From contig NZ_RKHJ01000001.1 of NCBI RefSeq assembly GCF_003752465.1, positions 1,984,001-2,048,000 of the forward strand: a stretch of DNA of 64,000 bases, in the 5' to 3' direction. How positions within the stretch are numbered: the stretch's first letter is position 1; each line of letters begins with the position of its first letter. The translations under genes and the position numbers were made by a program. The DNA is from Agrococcus jenensis (GTDB lineage Bacteria; Actinomycetota; Actinomycetes; Actinomycetales; Microbacteriaceae). The notes under the pieces were generated by a model. The model was given only the letters and a program-made list of their open reading frames with translations. It ran no database searches and was not told the origin of the DNA. Positions 21,610 to 32,724 of the stretch are shown in pieces.

Positions 21610-22590
21610 ATGACCCGGCGCGTGCTCGTGCTCGGCGGCACGCGATGGCTCGGCGCGCTCGTGGCGGCGGGCCACGTCGCGGAGGGCGCTGAGGTCGTGT
21701 GCCTCGCGCGCGGGACGGGGGGACCGGTCGCGGACGGCGCCCACCTCGTGGTGGGCGACCGAGACCGCCACGACGCCTACGACGCGCTCGAAGGGGAGTG
21801 GGATGAGGTCGTCGACGTGACGAGCGTGCCCACGCACGCGTCGGGCGCGCTCGACGAGCTCGCCGACCGGGCGCGGCACTGGACGTTCGTCTCGTCGGTC
21901 TCCGCGCAGCGCGTCGAGGGTGCGCCCGTCGGCGCGGACGAGGACGACGACCTCGTGCCCGAGGACGGCTCCGGCGACGACTACGCCGGGGCGAAGGCCT
22001 GGATCGAGCGCGCGGCGCGGGCACGGCTCGGCGAGCGGCTCGCCATCGTCCGGCCGGGGCTCATCGGAGGGCCTGGTGACCCGAGCGGGCGCTTCGGCTA
22101 CTGGGTCGGCAGGTTCGCGCTCGCCGGCACCGGACCGGTGCTCGTGCCGGCCAGGGATCAGCCGACGCAGACGATCGACGTGCGCGACCTCGCCGCGTTC
22201 CTGGTGGAGCGCGCACCGGATCGCAGCGACGTCGTCAACGCGGTGGGCGCCGAGACGGCGCTGCACCGGCTCATCGCGACGGCGAGGGAGGTCGCGGGCC
22301 ACTTGGGCGAGCTCGTGCTCGCCTCCGACGACGCGCTGGCCGCGCTCGACATCGGGCACTGGGCGGGGCCTCGCGCGCTCACGCTCACGCTGCCCGCGGC
22401 GATCGCCTCGCACGCGCAGCGCTCGAGCGCCCGGTACCGCGCGGCGGGCGGGACGCACCGCCACCTCCGGGCGACGCTCGAGGCCGCGCACGCCGACGAG
22501 CGAGCCCTGGGCCCGGGTCGCGACAGCCCTACGCGGCTCTCGCGCGCCGACGAGCTGGCCGCGATCGATTCGCTAGCCTCGGAGGCATGA
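21610..22590 (+). CDS. NAD-dependent epimerase/reductase-like protein
   Basis: 326 residues. The N-terminal Rossmann motif VLVLGGTRWLG (residues 5-15) is an atypical extended-SDR glycine motif (GGTxxLG). A V(S/T)S-type strand (FVSSVSAQ, about 95-102) and the YAGAKAW motif (about 125-131, with Tyr and Lys in YxxxK) mark an extended short-chain dehydrogenase. The C-terminal part has the DVRDLAAFLVE block that precedes the substrate region. It resembles isoflavone-reductase/epimerase-like actinobacterial proteins of unknown substrate. It sits 2 nt after the MBL gene and overlaps the next small ORF (ATGA), so it may be read into the tlyA cluster. Confidence 0.8.
   Translation: MTRRVLVLGGTRWLGALVAAGHVAEGAEVVCLARGTGGPVADGAHLVVGDRDRHDAYDALEGEWDEVVDVTSVPTHASGALDELADRARHWTFVSSVSAQRVEGAPVGADEDDDLVPEDGSGDDYAGAKAWIERAARARLGERLAIVRPGLIGGPGDPSGRFGYWVGRFALAGTGPVLVPARDQPTQTIDVRDLAAFLVERAPDRSDVVNAVGAETALHRLIATAREVAGHLGELVLASDDALAALDIGHWAGPRALTLTLPAAIASHAQRSSARYRAAGGTHRHLRATLEAAHADERALGPGRDSPTRLSRADELAAIDSLASEA
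22574..22579 (+). promoter_or_regulatory. Candidate -10 (TAGCCT) before the tlyA cluster
   Basis: TAGCCT lies 7 nt before the ATG at 22587, within the end of the epimerase gene. It would allow separate transcription of the small ORF and tlyA-nadK-recN. GGAGG at 22581-22585 also sits there. Confidence 0.4.
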
Positions 22591-22727
22591 CCGACCACGA
22601 CAGCGCGGTCGACGGACTCGTCGACGAGCTCGACCTGCTCGAGCAGCAGCCGCTCGAGGAGCGCGCCGACCAGCTCGCCCGCATCCACGACCGGCTGCAG
22701 GCCGAGCTCGGGGCGGTGCGTGGCTGA
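22587..22727 (+). CDS. Small conserved protein before tlyA (Rv1693-position)
   Basis: A 46-residue acidic, helical, Leu/Gln-rich protein (begins MTDHDSAVDGLVDELDLLEQ, ends QAELGAVRG). The ATG overlaps the upstream stop (ATGA) and its end overlaps the tlyA GTG by 8 nt, so translation coupling is very likely. A short ORF at this exact place exists in M. tuberculosis (Rv1693), which supports it as a real gene. No known motif. Predicted amphipathic helix; possibly a TlyA or ribosome partner, which is speculation. Confidence 0.75.
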   Translation: MTDHDSAVDGLVDELDLLEQQPLEERADQLARIHDRLQAELGAVRG

Positions 22728-23523
22728 CGAGCCCGGCACCGGCGCCGTCCGGCTCGACCAGGCGCTCGTCGAGCGCGGCCTCGTCCGCAGCCGCACGCAG
22801 GCGCAGCAGCGCATCGCCGAGGGGCTCGTCGCGGTCGACGGCCGAACGGTCCTGAAGCCGAGCCACAGGGTCGCTGCCGATGCCGACGTCGCGGTCTCCG
22901 GCGGCGATGCCTGGGTGTCGCGCGCGGCGCACAAGCTGCTCGCCGCGCTCGACGCCTTCGCCGTCGACCCCGCAGGACGTCGTGCCCTCGACGCCGGCGC
23001 CTCGACTGGGGGCTTCACCCAGGTGCTGCTCGCGCGGGGCGCCGAGCACGTCACGGCGCTCGACGTCGGGCACGACCAGTTCCAGCTCGACGTCGCGGCG
23101 CACCCCATCACCCTCATCGAGGGCACGAACGTGCGCGACCTGCAGCCCGGCGCGATCGAGCCGCCGCCGACGCTCGTCACCGCGGACCTCTCGTTCATCT
23201 CCCTCGGCCTCGCGATCCCGCCGCTCCGCGGGGTCGCGGCGCCCGACGCCGACTGGATCGTGCTCATCAAGCCGCAGTTCGAGGTGGGCAGGACGGGCGT
23301 GCGCGAGGGCATCGTCACCGACCCGGGACTGCGCGCGCAGGCGATCGAGCAGGTGCTGTGGTCGGCGTGGGATGCGGGGCTCGGCACCGCCGGCCTCATC
23401 GCCAGCCCGATCGTCGGCGCGCGCGGCAACCTCGAGTACCTCGCGCACCTCACGGCGACCGGCGGCGCGAATCCGACAGAATGGCTGGACGCGTCCGCGC
23501 GACTGTCGAGGGAGGCACGGTGA
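22720..23523 (+). CDS. tlyA: 16S/23S rRNA 2'-O-methyltransferase TlyA
   Basis: 267 residues. An N-terminal S4 domain (about 7-70, RLDQALVERGLVRSRTQAQQ) is followed by an FtsJ/RrmJ-type methyltransferase with the SAM motif DAGASTGGFT at 91-100. Known TlyA enzymes methylate C1409 of 16S and C1920 of 23S rRNA and set capreomycin sensitivity in mycobacteria. The GTG at 22720 overlaps the preceding small ORF. The stop overlaps nadK (GTGA at 23520-23523). The substrates of this enzyme are encoded within the same window. Confidence 0.93.
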   Translation: MADEPGTGAVRLDQALVERGLVRSRTQAQQRIAEGLVAVDGRTVLKPSHRVAADADVAVSGGDAWVSRAAHKLLAALDAFAVDPAGRRALDAGASTGGFTQVLLARGAEHVTALDVGHDQFQLDVAAHPITLIEGTNVRDLQPGAIEPPPTLVTADLSFISLGLAIPPLRGVAAPDADWIVLIKPQFEVGRTGVREGIVTDPGLRAQAIEQVLWSAWDAGLGTAGLIASPIVGARGNLEYLAHLTATGGANPTEWLDASARLSREAR

Positions 23524-24422
23524 GCGACCGCAGGTTCCTGCTCGCGTTCCACCCCGGACGCGAAGAGGCGGTCACGACGGCCGCGTCCATCGCCGCCCGC
23601 CTGCTGCAGGCGGGCGTCATCCCGGTCGTGCTCGGCGAGGACCGCGACGTGCTGCTCGCCAGCCGCGACGGCCTCGACGCCGTCGAGCCGCACCACCCGG
23701 GCGACGAGCACGAGGTCGAGCTCATCATGACGCTCGGCGGCGACGGCACCATCCTGCGCGCAGCCGAGCTGCAGCGCGAGATCGGTGCACCGCTGCTGGG
23801 CATCAACCTCGGCCACGTCGGCTTCCTCGCCGAGGCGGAGGTCGCAGAGACCGCCGAGGTGGTCGAGCGCGCGCTGCTGCGCGACTACGAGGTCGAGCAG
23901 CGGCTGACGCTGCGCGTGCGCGTCTTCGACGACGGTGAGCTCGTGCACGAGACGTGGGCGGTCAACGAGGCGGCGATCGAGAAGGTCGGCGCCGGCCGCA
24001 TGATCTCGACGCTGCTCGAGATCGACGGGCGCCCCATCTCGTCGTTCGGCACCGATGCCGTGCTGCTCGCGACCCCGACGGGCTCGACCGCGTACTCGTT
24101 CTCGGCCGGCGGCCCGATCATCTGGCCGACCGCCGAGGTGCTGCTGCTCGTGCCGCTCGGTGCGCACGCCCTCTTCACCCGGCCGCTCGTCGTGGCGCCC
24201 ACGTCGACGCTCGCGGTGACGATCGCGGAGGACTCCACGAGCGCGGCGATGCTGTGGTGCGACTCGCGCCGCTCGTTCCCGCTGCCGCAGGGCTCCCGCA
24301 TCGAGGCGACCCGCGACGCGCGTCCGCTGCGCCTCGCGCGCCTCTCGCGGGCGCCGTTCGCCGACCGGCTCGTCGCGAAGTTCCACCTGCCCGTCGAGGG
24401 CTTCCGGCGGCCGCGACCGTGA
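23520..24422 (+). CDS. nadK: NAD kinase NadK
   Basis: ATP-dependent phosphorylation of NAD to NADP. The 300-residue protein has the GGDGT motif at 73-77 and the second signature WAVNEAAIEK followed by GTDAVLLATPTGSTAYSFSAGG (about 175-200), which holds the conserved Thr/Gly substrate loop. Length and motif spacing match bacterial NadK. The GTG start overlaps the tlyA stop and the TGA overlaps the recN GTG, forming the conserved tlyA-nadK-recN cluster. Confidence 0.95.
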   Translation: MSDRRFLLAFHPGREEAVTTAASIAARLLQAGVIPVVLGEDRDVLLASRDGLDAVEPHHPGDEHEVELIMTLGGDGTILRAAELQREIGAPLLGINLGHVGFLAEAEVAETAEVVERALLRDYEVEQRLTLRVRVFDDGELVHETWAVNEAAIEKVGAGRMISTLLEIDGRPISSFGTDAVLLATPTGSTAYSFSAGGPIIWPTAEVLLLVPLGAHALFTRPLVVAPTSTLAVTIAEDSTSAAMLWCDSRRSFPLPQGSRIEATRDARPLRLARLSRAPFADRLVAKFHLPVEGFRRPRP

Positions 24423-26113
24423 CCCGCCTCGACGAGTTGACGATCCGCTCGCTGGGCGTGATCGACGAGGCGCGGGTGCCGGTGGGCGCGGGCTTCACCG
24501 CGATCACCGGCGAGACGGGTGCGGGCAAGACGATGCTCGTGCAGGCGCTCGCGCTCCTGCGGGGCGAGCGCGCCGATGCGGGCGTCATCCGCGCGGGCGA
24601 GGAGCGCGCGGCGGTGCAGGGCGTCTGGATCGTCGATGACCCGGAGGCGGTCGCGCTCGTCGAGGACGCCGGCGGCAGCGTCGACGAGGGCGAGCTGATC
24701 CTCGGCCGGGCGCTCACGCGCACGGGGGATGGTGCCGGCAGGTCCCGAGCACAGGCCGGCGGTGCCGCCGTGCCGGCGGGACTGCTCCGCGAGCTCGCCG
24801 ACCGGCTCGTCGCGGTGCACGGCCAGTCCGACCAGCAGCGGCTCCGCTCCGCGGAGGCGCAGGCGGATGCGCTCGACCGCGCGGCCGGCGAGCCGCTCCG
24901 CGCGCTGCTCGCCGAGTACCGGGCCGAGCACGCGGCCTGGGCCGACGCGCGCGACGCGGCAGCGCGCATCCGCGGCGAGCACGACGCGCGCGCGGCCGAG
25001 GCCGACGCGATCCGCGTCGAGCTCGAGGACCTCGAGGCGGTCGACCCGCAGCCGGGGGAGCAGGACGCGCTCGCAGCGCTCGCGCACCGGCTCGAGCATG
25101 CCGAGGGGCTGCGGCTGCAGCTCGCCGAGGCGCGGGCCGCGCTCGCGAACGACGAGGACGAGCCGGACGCGGTCACGCTCGCCGGGCACGCGCGGCGCCT
25201 CGTGGAGCGCGCGGCCGGCGACGACGGCTCGCTCGCCGATGCGCTCGACCTGCTCGTGCAGGCGGATGCGCTGCTGCAGGAGGCGTCGTCGGCGATCGTC
25301 CGCGCGCTCGACGACCTCGAGCGCCCCGAGCGCAGCCTCGACGAGGTGCAGGAGCGGCGCGCGGCGCTCACGGCGCTCGAGCGGCGCATCGGCAGGGCGC
25401 TCGACGAGGCGCTCGAGGCGGCGCCCCCCGCGGCGCTCCGGCTCGTCGAGCTCGAGGGCGACGACGCAGAGCTCGCGCGGCTCGACGCCGAGGAGGCGGC
25501 CCACCTCGCGGCAGCGACCGCGGTGGCCGACCGGCTGAGCGCGATGCGGCACGACGCCGCCCGCCGCCTCGAGCAGGCGGTCGGCGCTGAGCTGCGCGCG
25601 CTCGCGATGCCCGACGCGCGGCTCGTCGTCGAGGTGGAGCAGCTGCCCGACCTCGGTGAGCACGGCCGCGACCGGGTCACGATGCTGCTCGCCCCGCATC
25701 CCGGAGCCGACCCGCGCCCGGTGCAGAAGGGCGCGTCCGGCGGCGAGCTCAGCCGCATCATGCTCGCGATCGAGGTCGCGCTCGCCGACGAGAGCGTGCC
25801 CACCATGGTCTTCGACGAGGTCGACGCCGGCGTCGGCGGCGCTGCCGCGACCGAGATCGGCCGCCGGCTCGCGCGGCTCGCGCAGCACTGCCAGGTGATC
25901 GTCGTCACGCACCTCGCGCAGGTCGCCGCCTTCGCCGAGAGCCACGTGCGCGTCGTGAAGGGCACCGACGGCCGCATCACCGCGTCCCAGGTCGCCCTGG
26001 TGGAGGGCGACGAGCGCCTGGCCGAGCTGGCGCGCATGCTGTCGGGCAGCGCATCCGACACGGCCCTCGCCCACGCGCGCGAGCTGCTGGCTCACAGCAC
26101 CGTCGTGGGATAG
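24419..26113 (+). CDS. recN: DNA repair ATPase RecN
   Basis: SMC-like ATPase acting in double-strand break repair. The 564-residue protein carries Walker A GETGAGKT at 31-38, a long alanine/glutamate/arginine-rich coiled-coil middle (about 150-430), the ABC signature [16 protein letters not shown] (about 436-451) and Walker [14 protein letters not shown] (about 462-474). The GTG start overlaps the nadK stop. pyrG follows after 11 nt with a leaderless-type promoter. The mctB-like gene found between recN and pyrG in mycobacteria is absent. Confidence 0.95.
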   Translation: MTRLDELTIRSLGVIDEARVPVGAGFTAITGETGAGKTMLVQALALLRGERADAGVIRAGEERAAVQGVWIVDDPEAVALVEDAGGSVDEGELILGRALTRTGDGAGRSRAQAGGAAVPAGLLRELADRLVAVHGQSDQQRLRSAEAQADALDRAAGEPLRALLAEYRAEHAAWADARDAAARIRGEHDARAAEADAIRVELEDLEAVDPQPGEQDALAALAHRLEHAEGLRLQLAEARAALANDEDEPDAVTLAGHARRLVERAAGDDGSLADALDLLVQADALLQEASSAIVRALDDLERPERSLDEVQERRAALTALERRIGRALDEALEAAPPAALRLVELEGDDAELARLDAEEAAHLAAATAVADRLSAMRHDAARRLEQAVGAELRALAMPDARLVVEVEQLPDLGEHGRDRVTMLLAPHPGADPRPVQKGASGGELSRIMLAIEVALADESVPTMVFDEVDAGVGGAAATEIGRRLARLAQHCQVIVVTHLAQVAAFAESHVRVVKGTDGRITASQVALVEGDERLAELARMLSGSASDTALAHARELLAHSTVVG

Positions 26114-26116
26114 GCT
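26111..26116 (+). promoter_or_regulatory. Candidate -10 (TAGGCT) of leaderless pyrG
   Basis: TAGGCT overlaps the recN stop (TAG at 26111-26113) and lies 8 nt before the pyrG GTG. Confidence 0.5.
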
Positions 26117-26124
26117 CGAAGCCC

Positions 26125-27827
<1,703 letters not shown>

Positions 27828-27828
<1 letters not shown>

Positions 27829-28454
27829 TGCTCGCCGACTCGCTCGGGGCGCAGCCCGTGCTCGCGCGCGAGCGGCTCTTCGACGGCCGGGTGTGGGACG
27901 TCGAGGCACAGGAGTTCGAGCTCGGCGGCACCCGCATCCGCCGCGAGGTCGTCGTGCACCCGGGTGCCGTCGCGATCGCGGCGGTCAACGAGCGCGACGA
28001 GCTCATGCTCGTGCACCAGTACCGGCATCCCGCCGGCGGCACGCTCTGGGAGCTGCCGGCAGGGCTCCTCGACGTGGATGGCGAGGACCCGCTCGACGCC
28101 GCCAAGCGCGAGCTCGCCGAGGAGACCGACCTCGCGGCAGACGGCTGGCAGACGCTGCTCGACGTCTCGACGAGCGGTGGCGGCTCGACCGAGATCATCC
28201 GCGTCTACCTCGCGACCGACGTGCGCGAGCTGCCCGACGCCTTCGACCGCTTCCACGAGGAGGCCGAGATGGAGCGGCGCTGGGTGCCGCTCGACGAGAT
28301 CGTCGAGGCGGCGCTCGCGATGCGGATCCACAACGCGACCCTGCTGTCGGCGGCGCTCGCGCTCGCGGCGATGCGCACGGGCGGCGGCACGGCGCACCTG
28401 CTCGCCGCACACCCCGTCGACGTGCCGTTCGACTGGCATCCGCTGCACCGGTGA
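27828..28454 (+). CDS. NUDIX hydrolase, ADP-ribose pyrophosphatase-like
   Basis: A 208-residue protein that probably hydrolyses ADP-ribose or a related nucleoside diphosphate sugar. The NUDIX box runs through [18 protein letters not shown] at about 83-100, keeping the REL-x-EE metal ligands; the usual glycine before the last hydrophobic residue is Asp here. The upstream [10 protein letters not shown] strand is typical of ADPRases. The gene sits between pyrG and xerD as in Rv1700 (ADPRase) of M. tuberculosis, with overlaps on both sides (TGATG and GTGA). Confidence 0.9.
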
Positions 28455-29341
28455 GCCCCCAGCAGGCCGTCGAGCGGCTGCTGCGGCAGCTGGCGATCGA
28501 GCGCGGCCTGTCGAAGCACACGGTCGCCGCCTACCGGCGCGACCTCACCGGCTACCTCGAGGTGCTCGAGGCGCGCGGCGTGAAGGATGCGTCGACGATC
28601 TCTGCCGATGACGTCGCCGCCTTCCGCTCGTCCCTCGCCGACCGCGGCCTCGCCGCATCGTCGGTGGCGCGGCACCTGTCGGCCGTGAAGGCGCTGCACC
28701 GCTGGCTCGTCGACGAGCGCGTCGCCACCGACGACGTCGCGAAGGACCAGCGCCCGCCGAAGCTGCCGTCCCGGCTGCCGAAGGGGATCTCGGTGTCGCA
28801 GATGCAGCGGCTGCTCGACACGGTGGTCGGCGACGACCCCGCCTCGCTCCGCGACCGCGCGCTGCTCGAGCTGCTCTACGCGACCGGCGCCCGCATCTCG
28901 GAGCTCATCGCGCTCGACGTCGACGACATCGGCGAGTCGCTCGTGAAGGTCACCGGCAAGGGCGGCAAGCAGCGGCTCGTGCCGGTCGGCTCGTTCGCGC
29001 GCGCCGCCACGGATGCGTGGCTCGTGCGGGGGAGGGCGGCGCTCGCCGCGAACGGGCGCGGCACGCCCGCGCTGCTGCTCGGCGCCCGCGGCGGCCGCCT
29101 CAGCCGCCAGGCGGCGTGGGAGGTCATCCAGCGCGTCGCCGAGGAGGCGGAGGTGCCGCACGTCTCGCCGCACACCTTCCGGCACTCGTTCGCGACGCAC
29201 CTGCTCGAGGGCGGCGCCGACGTGCGCGTCGTGCAGGAGCTGCTCGGGCACGCGTCCGTCGCGACGACGCAGATCTACACACACGTGACCGCGGACACGC
29301 TGCGCGACATGTACACGACCGCGCATCCGAGGGCTCGCTAG
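28451..29341 (+). CDS. xerD: Tyrosine recombinase XerD
   Basis: A 296-residue site-specific recombinase for chromosome dimer resolution at dif. The N-terminal SAM-like DNA-binding domain spans about 1-90 ([20 protein letters not shown]). The catalytic domain has Arg in ATGARISEL, Lys in [23 protein letters not shown] (His-x-x-Arg), the LLGHAS histidine and nucleophile Tyr276 in TQIYTHV. It overlaps the NUDIX stop (GTGA). Its position before the parA/scpAB block matches actinobacterial XerD rather than XerC or a phage integrase. Confidence 0.94.
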   Translation: MSPQQAVERLLRQLAIERGLSKHTVAAYRRDLTGYLEVLEARGVKDASTISADDVAAFRSSLADRGLAASSVARHLSAVKALHRWLVDERVATDDVAKDQRPPKLPSRLPKGISVSQMQRLLDTVVGDDPASLRDRALLELLYATGARISELIALDVDDIGESLVKVTGKGGKQRLVPVGSFARAATDAWLVRGRAALAANGRGTPALLLGARGGRLSRQAAWEVIQRVAEEAEVPHVSPHTFRHSFATHLLEGGADVRVVQELLGHASVATTQIYTHVTADTLRDMYTTAHPRAR

Positions 29342-29342
29342 A

Positions 29343-29348
29343 TACCAT
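29343..29348 (+). promoter_or_regulatory. Candidate -10 (TACCAT) of acdS
   Basis: TACCAT directly follows the xerD stop and lies 5 nt before the acdS ATG. Weaker than the TAGNNT examples. Confidence 0.35.
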
Positions 29349-29353
29349 CGGCC

Positions 29354-30379
29354 ATGGCCATCACGGACTTCGACCGCTACCCGCTGACGTTCGGGCCGAG
29401 CCCGGTGCATCCGCTCGAGAACCTCACGAAGCACCTCGGCGGCGCCGCCATCTGGGCGAAGCGCGAGGACGTGAGCTCAGGGCTCGCGTTCGGCGGCAAC
29501 AAGACCCGCAAGCTCGAGTACATCGTGCCCGACGTGATCGCCTCGGGCGCCGACACGCTCGTCTCGATCGGCGGCGTCCAGTCGAACCACACGCGCCAGG
29601 TCGCGGCGGTGGCCGCGAAGCTCGGCCTCAAGTGCCGGCTCGTGCAGGAGCGGTGGGTCGAGTGGGACGACCCGGTGAACGACAAGGTCGGCAACCTGCT
29701 GCTCTCGCGCATCATGGGCGCCGACAGCCGGCTCGACCCGGCCGGCTTCGACATCGGCATCCGCGACTCCTGGGAGGACGCGCTGCGCGAGGTCGAGGAG
29801 TCGGGCGGCACGCCGTACGGCATCCCGGCGGGCGCGAGCGAGCATCCGCTCGGCGGCCTCGGCTTCGCGAGCTGGGCCTACGAGGTGGCCGAGCAGGAGC
29901 GCGGGCTCGGCGTCTTCTTCGACACGATCGTGGTCTGCACCGTCACCGGCTCGACGCACGCGGGGATGATCGCCGGCTTCGCGGCGCTCGAGGACGCCGG
30001 CGGCCGGCCGCGGCGCGTGATCGGCATCGACGCATCCGCGACCATCGAGAAGACCCGCGACCAGGTCGCGCGCATCGCCCGGCACACCGCCGCGCTGATC
30101 GGTCTCGAGCGCGAGCTGCGCGACGACGAGATCCTGGTGCTCGAGGGGTGGGCGGGCGACCTCTACGGCATCCCCGTCGCGTCGACGATCGACGCGATCC
30201 TCACCTCCGGCCGCACGGAGGCGATGATCATCGACCCCGTGTACGAGGGCAAGTCGATGGCCGGCCTCATCGACCTCGTGCGCTCCGGCGACATCCCGCG
30301 CGACTCGACGGTGCTGTACGCCCACCTCGGCGGGCAGCCGGCGCTCAACGCCTACTCCGGCGTCTTCCCGTGGAGCTGA
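29354..30379 (+). CDS. acdS: 1-aminocyclopropane-1-carboxylate (ACC) deaminase
   Basis: PLP enzyme that splits ACC, the plant ethylene precursor, to 2-oxobutyrate and ammonia. The 341-residue protein starts [17 protein letters not shown] and closely follows characterised Pseudomonas AcdS through its length. The PLP lysine is Lys50 (FGGNKTRK). Tyr271 lies in the position of the substrate-side Tyr268. Tyr297-Glu298 (DPVYEGKSM) and Leu325 (AHLGG) correspond to Tyr294-Glu295 and Leu322, the residues that separate true ACC deaminase from D-cysteine desulfhydrase. It sits alone between xerD and parA, with no regulator gene next to it. Confidence 0.87.
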   Translation: MAITDFDRYPLTFGPSPVHPLENLTKHLGGAAIWAKREDVSSGLAFGGNKTRKLEYIVPDVIASGADTLVSIGGVQSNHTRQVAAVAAKLGLKCRLVQERWVEWDDPVNDKVGNLLLSRIMGADSRLDPAGFDIGIRDSWEDALREVEESGGTPYGIPAGASEHPLGGLGFASWAYEVAEQERGLGVFFDTIVVCTVTGSTHAGMIAGFAALEDAGGRPRRVIGIDASATIEKTRDQVARIARHTAALIGLERELRDDEILVLEGWAGDLYGIPVASTIDAILTSGRTEAMIIDPVYEGKSMAGLIDLVRSGDIPRDSTVLYAHLGGQPALNAYSGVFPWS

Positions 30380-30453
30380 GCGCTCCCTGAGGCTCAACCA
30401 GAGGTTGAGATACACGCCGCGACGGCCTGCGCGGCGAAGCGGCCGGGCGTTCC

Positions 30454-30459
30454 TAGACT
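30454..30459 (+). promoter_or_regulatory. Candidate -10 (TAGACT) of parA
   Basis: TAGACT lies 7 nt before the GTG of parA, the leaderless spacing seen elsewhere; GGAGG also lies between. Confidence 0.45.
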
Positions 30460-30466
30460 CGGAGGC

Positions 30467-31345
30467 GTGAGCACGCGCAACGAGACCCTGGCCGGCATGG
30501 AGGCGCCCGCGCTCGGGCCGACCGGGCGCCCGATGCGCGACTTCCCGGAGCCGAAGCCGCTGCGCAGCCACGGCCCCGCGCGCATCGTGACGATGTGCAA
30601 CCAGAAGGGCGGCGTCGGCAAGACGACGACGAGCATCAACCTGGGCGCCGCCGTCGCCGAGTACGGCCGCCGCGTGCTGGCCATCGACTTCGATCCGCAG
30701 GGCGCGCTGAGCGCGGGCCTCGGCGTCGACAACCACGACGCGACCACCATCTACGACCTGCTGCTGAACCCGCGCCTCGACCCCAAGGACGCCATCCAGC
30801 ACACGAGCGTCGAGGGCCTCGACGTCATCCCCGCGAACATCGACCTCTCGGCCGCCGAGGTGCACCTCGTCAACGAGGTCGCGCGCGAGCAGATCCTCGC
30901 CCGCGTGCTGCGCCGGGTCGCCGACGACTACGACCTCATCCTCATCGACTGCCAGCCCTCGCTCGGCCTGCTGACGGTGAACGCGCTCACGGCCGCGCAC
31001 GGCGTGCTCATCCCGCTCGAGAGCGAGTTCTTCGCGCTCCGCGGCGTCGCGCTCCTCAAGGAGACGATCGACAAGGTGCAGGACCGCCTGAACCCCGCGC
31101 TGCAGCTCGACGGCATCCTGGTCACCATGTACGACGCCCGCACGCTGCACGCGCGCGAGGTCATGGATCGCGTGGTGGGGGCGTTCGGCGACATCGTGCT
31201 CGAGACCGTCATCCGCCGCACGGTGAAGTTCCCGGACGCATCCGTCGCCGGCCAGCCCGTCACCCAGTTCGCGCCCGAGCATGCGGCCGCCGAGGCGCAC
31301 CGCCAGCTCGCGCGCGAGCTGATCGCCCGTGGCGCGATCGCCTGA
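30467..31345 (+). CDS. ParA/Soj family ATPase
   Basis: A 292-residue P-loop ATPase of the ParA/MinD group. The deviant Walker A KGGVGKT is at about 47-53 and Walker B YDLILIDCQPSLGLLTVN near 158-175. A 40-residue proline-rich N-terminal extension precedes it. No parB follows; instead scpA overlaps its end by 17 nt. This is the Rv1708-like orphan ParA associated with ScpAB, not the oriC-proximal parAB pair. The likely role is in chromosome organisation or segregation together with condensin ScpAB, inferred from context. Confidence 0.9.
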   Translation: MSTRNETLAGMEAPALGPTGRPMRDFPEPKPLRSHGPARIVTMCNQKGGVGKTTTSINLGAAVAEYGRRVLAIDFDPQGALSAGLGVDNHDATTIYDLLLNPRLDPKDAIQHTSVEGLDVIPANIDLSAAEVHLVNEVAREQILARVLRRVADDYDLILIDCQPSLGLLTVNALTAAHGVLIPLESEFFALRGVALLKETIDKVQDRLNPALQLDGILVTMYDARTLHAREVMDRVVGAFGDIVLETVIRRTVKFPDASVAGQPVTQFAPEHAAAEAHRQLARELIARGAIA

Positions 31346-32138
31346 CGAGGACGAGCGCGGCTTCCGCCTCGCGCTCGACAACTTCGACGGGCCGTTCGAC
31401 CTGCTGCTGACGCTCATCGGCAACCGGTCGATGGACGTGACCGAGATCTCGCTCGGCCGCGTCACGAACGAGTTCATCGCCTACGTGCGCACGCTCGACA
31501 CGCACGAGGAGCTCGAGCAGGCGAGCGAGTTCATCGTCGTCGCCGCGACCCTGCTCGACCTCAAGATCGCCTCGCTGCTGCCCGCCGGCGACGTCGTCGA
31601 CAGCGAGGACGTCGCGCTGCTCGAGGCGCGCGACCTGCTGTTCGCACGGCTGCTGCAGTACCGCGCCTTCAAGCAGGCGGCGCTCTGGATGTCGGAGCGC
31701 ATCGGCGAGGAGTCGAACCGCCACGCGCGCTCGGTGCGGCTCGAGGAGCGGTTCCGGCAGCGCACGCCGGAGCTCAAGTGGACGCTCTCGGCCGACGACT
31801 TCGCGGCCCTCGCGCTGCTCGCGCTCACGCCGAAGGAGCTGCCGACGGTCGGCCTCGCGCACCTGCACGCGCCGCTCGTCTCGATCCGCGAGCAGGCCGC
31901 GCACATCGTGGCGCGGCTGCGGCAGTCGGGCACGACCACCTTCCGCGAGCTCATCGCCGGCGAGGCGACGCGCGGCGTCATCGTCGCGCGCTTCCTCGCC
32001 GTGCTCGAGCTCTACCGCCACGCCGCCGTCACCTTCGAGCAGCTCGAGCCGCTCGGCGAGCTCTCGATCAGCTGGACCGGCCACGACTTCCGCGACGAGG
32101 ACCTCGTCGCGCTGGGGGCAGACTATGACCATGCATGA
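31329..32138 (+). CDS. scpA: Segregation and condensation protein ScpA
   Basis: Kleisin subunit of the SMC-ScpAB condensin. 269 residues with the kleisin N-terminal block LALDNFDGPFDLLLTLI (about 13-29), LDLKIASLLP (about 76-85) and a winged-helix C-terminus. The GTG at 31329 lies 17 nt inside the parA end; it is the only start that keeps the FDGPFDLL motif close to the N-terminus. It overlaps scpB by 14 nt. The parA-scpA-scpB-rluB order is strongly conserved. Confidence 0.93.
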   Translation: MARSPDEDERGFRLALDNFDGPFDLLLTLIGNRSMDVTEISLGRVTNEFIAYVRTLDTHEELEQASEFIVVAATLLDLKIASLLPAGDVVDSEDVALLEARDLLFARLLQYRAFKQAALWMSERIGEESNRHARSVRLEERFRQRTPELKWTLSADDFAALALLALTPKELPTVGLAHLHAPLVSIREQAAHIVARLRQSGTTTFRELIAGEATRGVIVARFLAVLELYRHAAVTFEQLEPLGELSISWTGHDFRDEDLVALGADYDHA

Positions 32139-32724
32139 GACGGATGCGGCGACGGACGAGGCGGTCGTCGATCGTTCGCACCTGCCGCTCGAGCGTCGCA
32201 TCGAGGCGATCCTCATGGTCGCCGACGAGCCGCAGGGCGCCGTGCACCTCGCGACCGCGCTGCGCGCGCCGGTGCAGGACGTCAAGGCCGCGATCGAGGC
32301 GCTCCGCGCCGACTACGACGGGCGCGGCGACGGTCCGGAGCGTGGCTTCGAGCTGCGCGAGGTCGGTGGCGGCTGGCGCGTGTACGTGCGCGCCGCCTAT
32401 GACGTCGACGCGGCCGACTTCGTGCTCACGCAGCAGCCGACCCGGCTGTCGCAGGCGGCGCTCGAGACGCTCGCCGTGATCGCCTACAAGCAGCCCATCA
32501 CGCGCGGCGCCGTCGCCGCCATCCGCGCCGTCAACGTCGACTCGGTCGTGCGCACCCTGCTCGGGCGCGGCCTCATCCGCGAGGCGTTCGCCGACGCCGA
32601 GACGGGTGCGATCCACTACGAGACCAGCGAGCTGCTGCTGACGCAGCTCGGCCTCAACTCGCTCGACGAGCTGCCGCCGATCTCGCCGCTGCTGCCCGAC
32701 GGCGAAGAGGAGCTGAGCCTGTGA
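32125..32724 (+). CDS. scpB: Segregation and condensation protein ScpB
   Basis: Winged-helix partner of ScpA in the SMC complex. 199 residues; conserved RLSQAALETLAVIAYKQPITR (about 107-127) and LLGRGLIRE (about 147-155). ATG at 32125 overlaps the scpA end. The GTGA junction at 32721 couples it to rluB. Confidence 0.94.
   Translation: MTMHETDAATDEAVVDRSHLPLERRIEAILMVADEPQGAVHLATALRAPVQDVKAAIEALRADYDGRGDGPERGFELREVGGGWRVYVRAAYDVDAADFVLTQQPTRLSQAALETLAVIAYKQPITRGAVAAIRAVNVDSVVRTLLGRGLIREAFADAETGAIHYETSELLLTQLGLNSLDELPPISPLLPDGEEELSL

Noticed and set aside
22158..24386. 742-codon minus-strand frame across the epimerase-tlyA-nadK region
   Set aside because: Antisense of four genes with clear motifs; no motif of its own.
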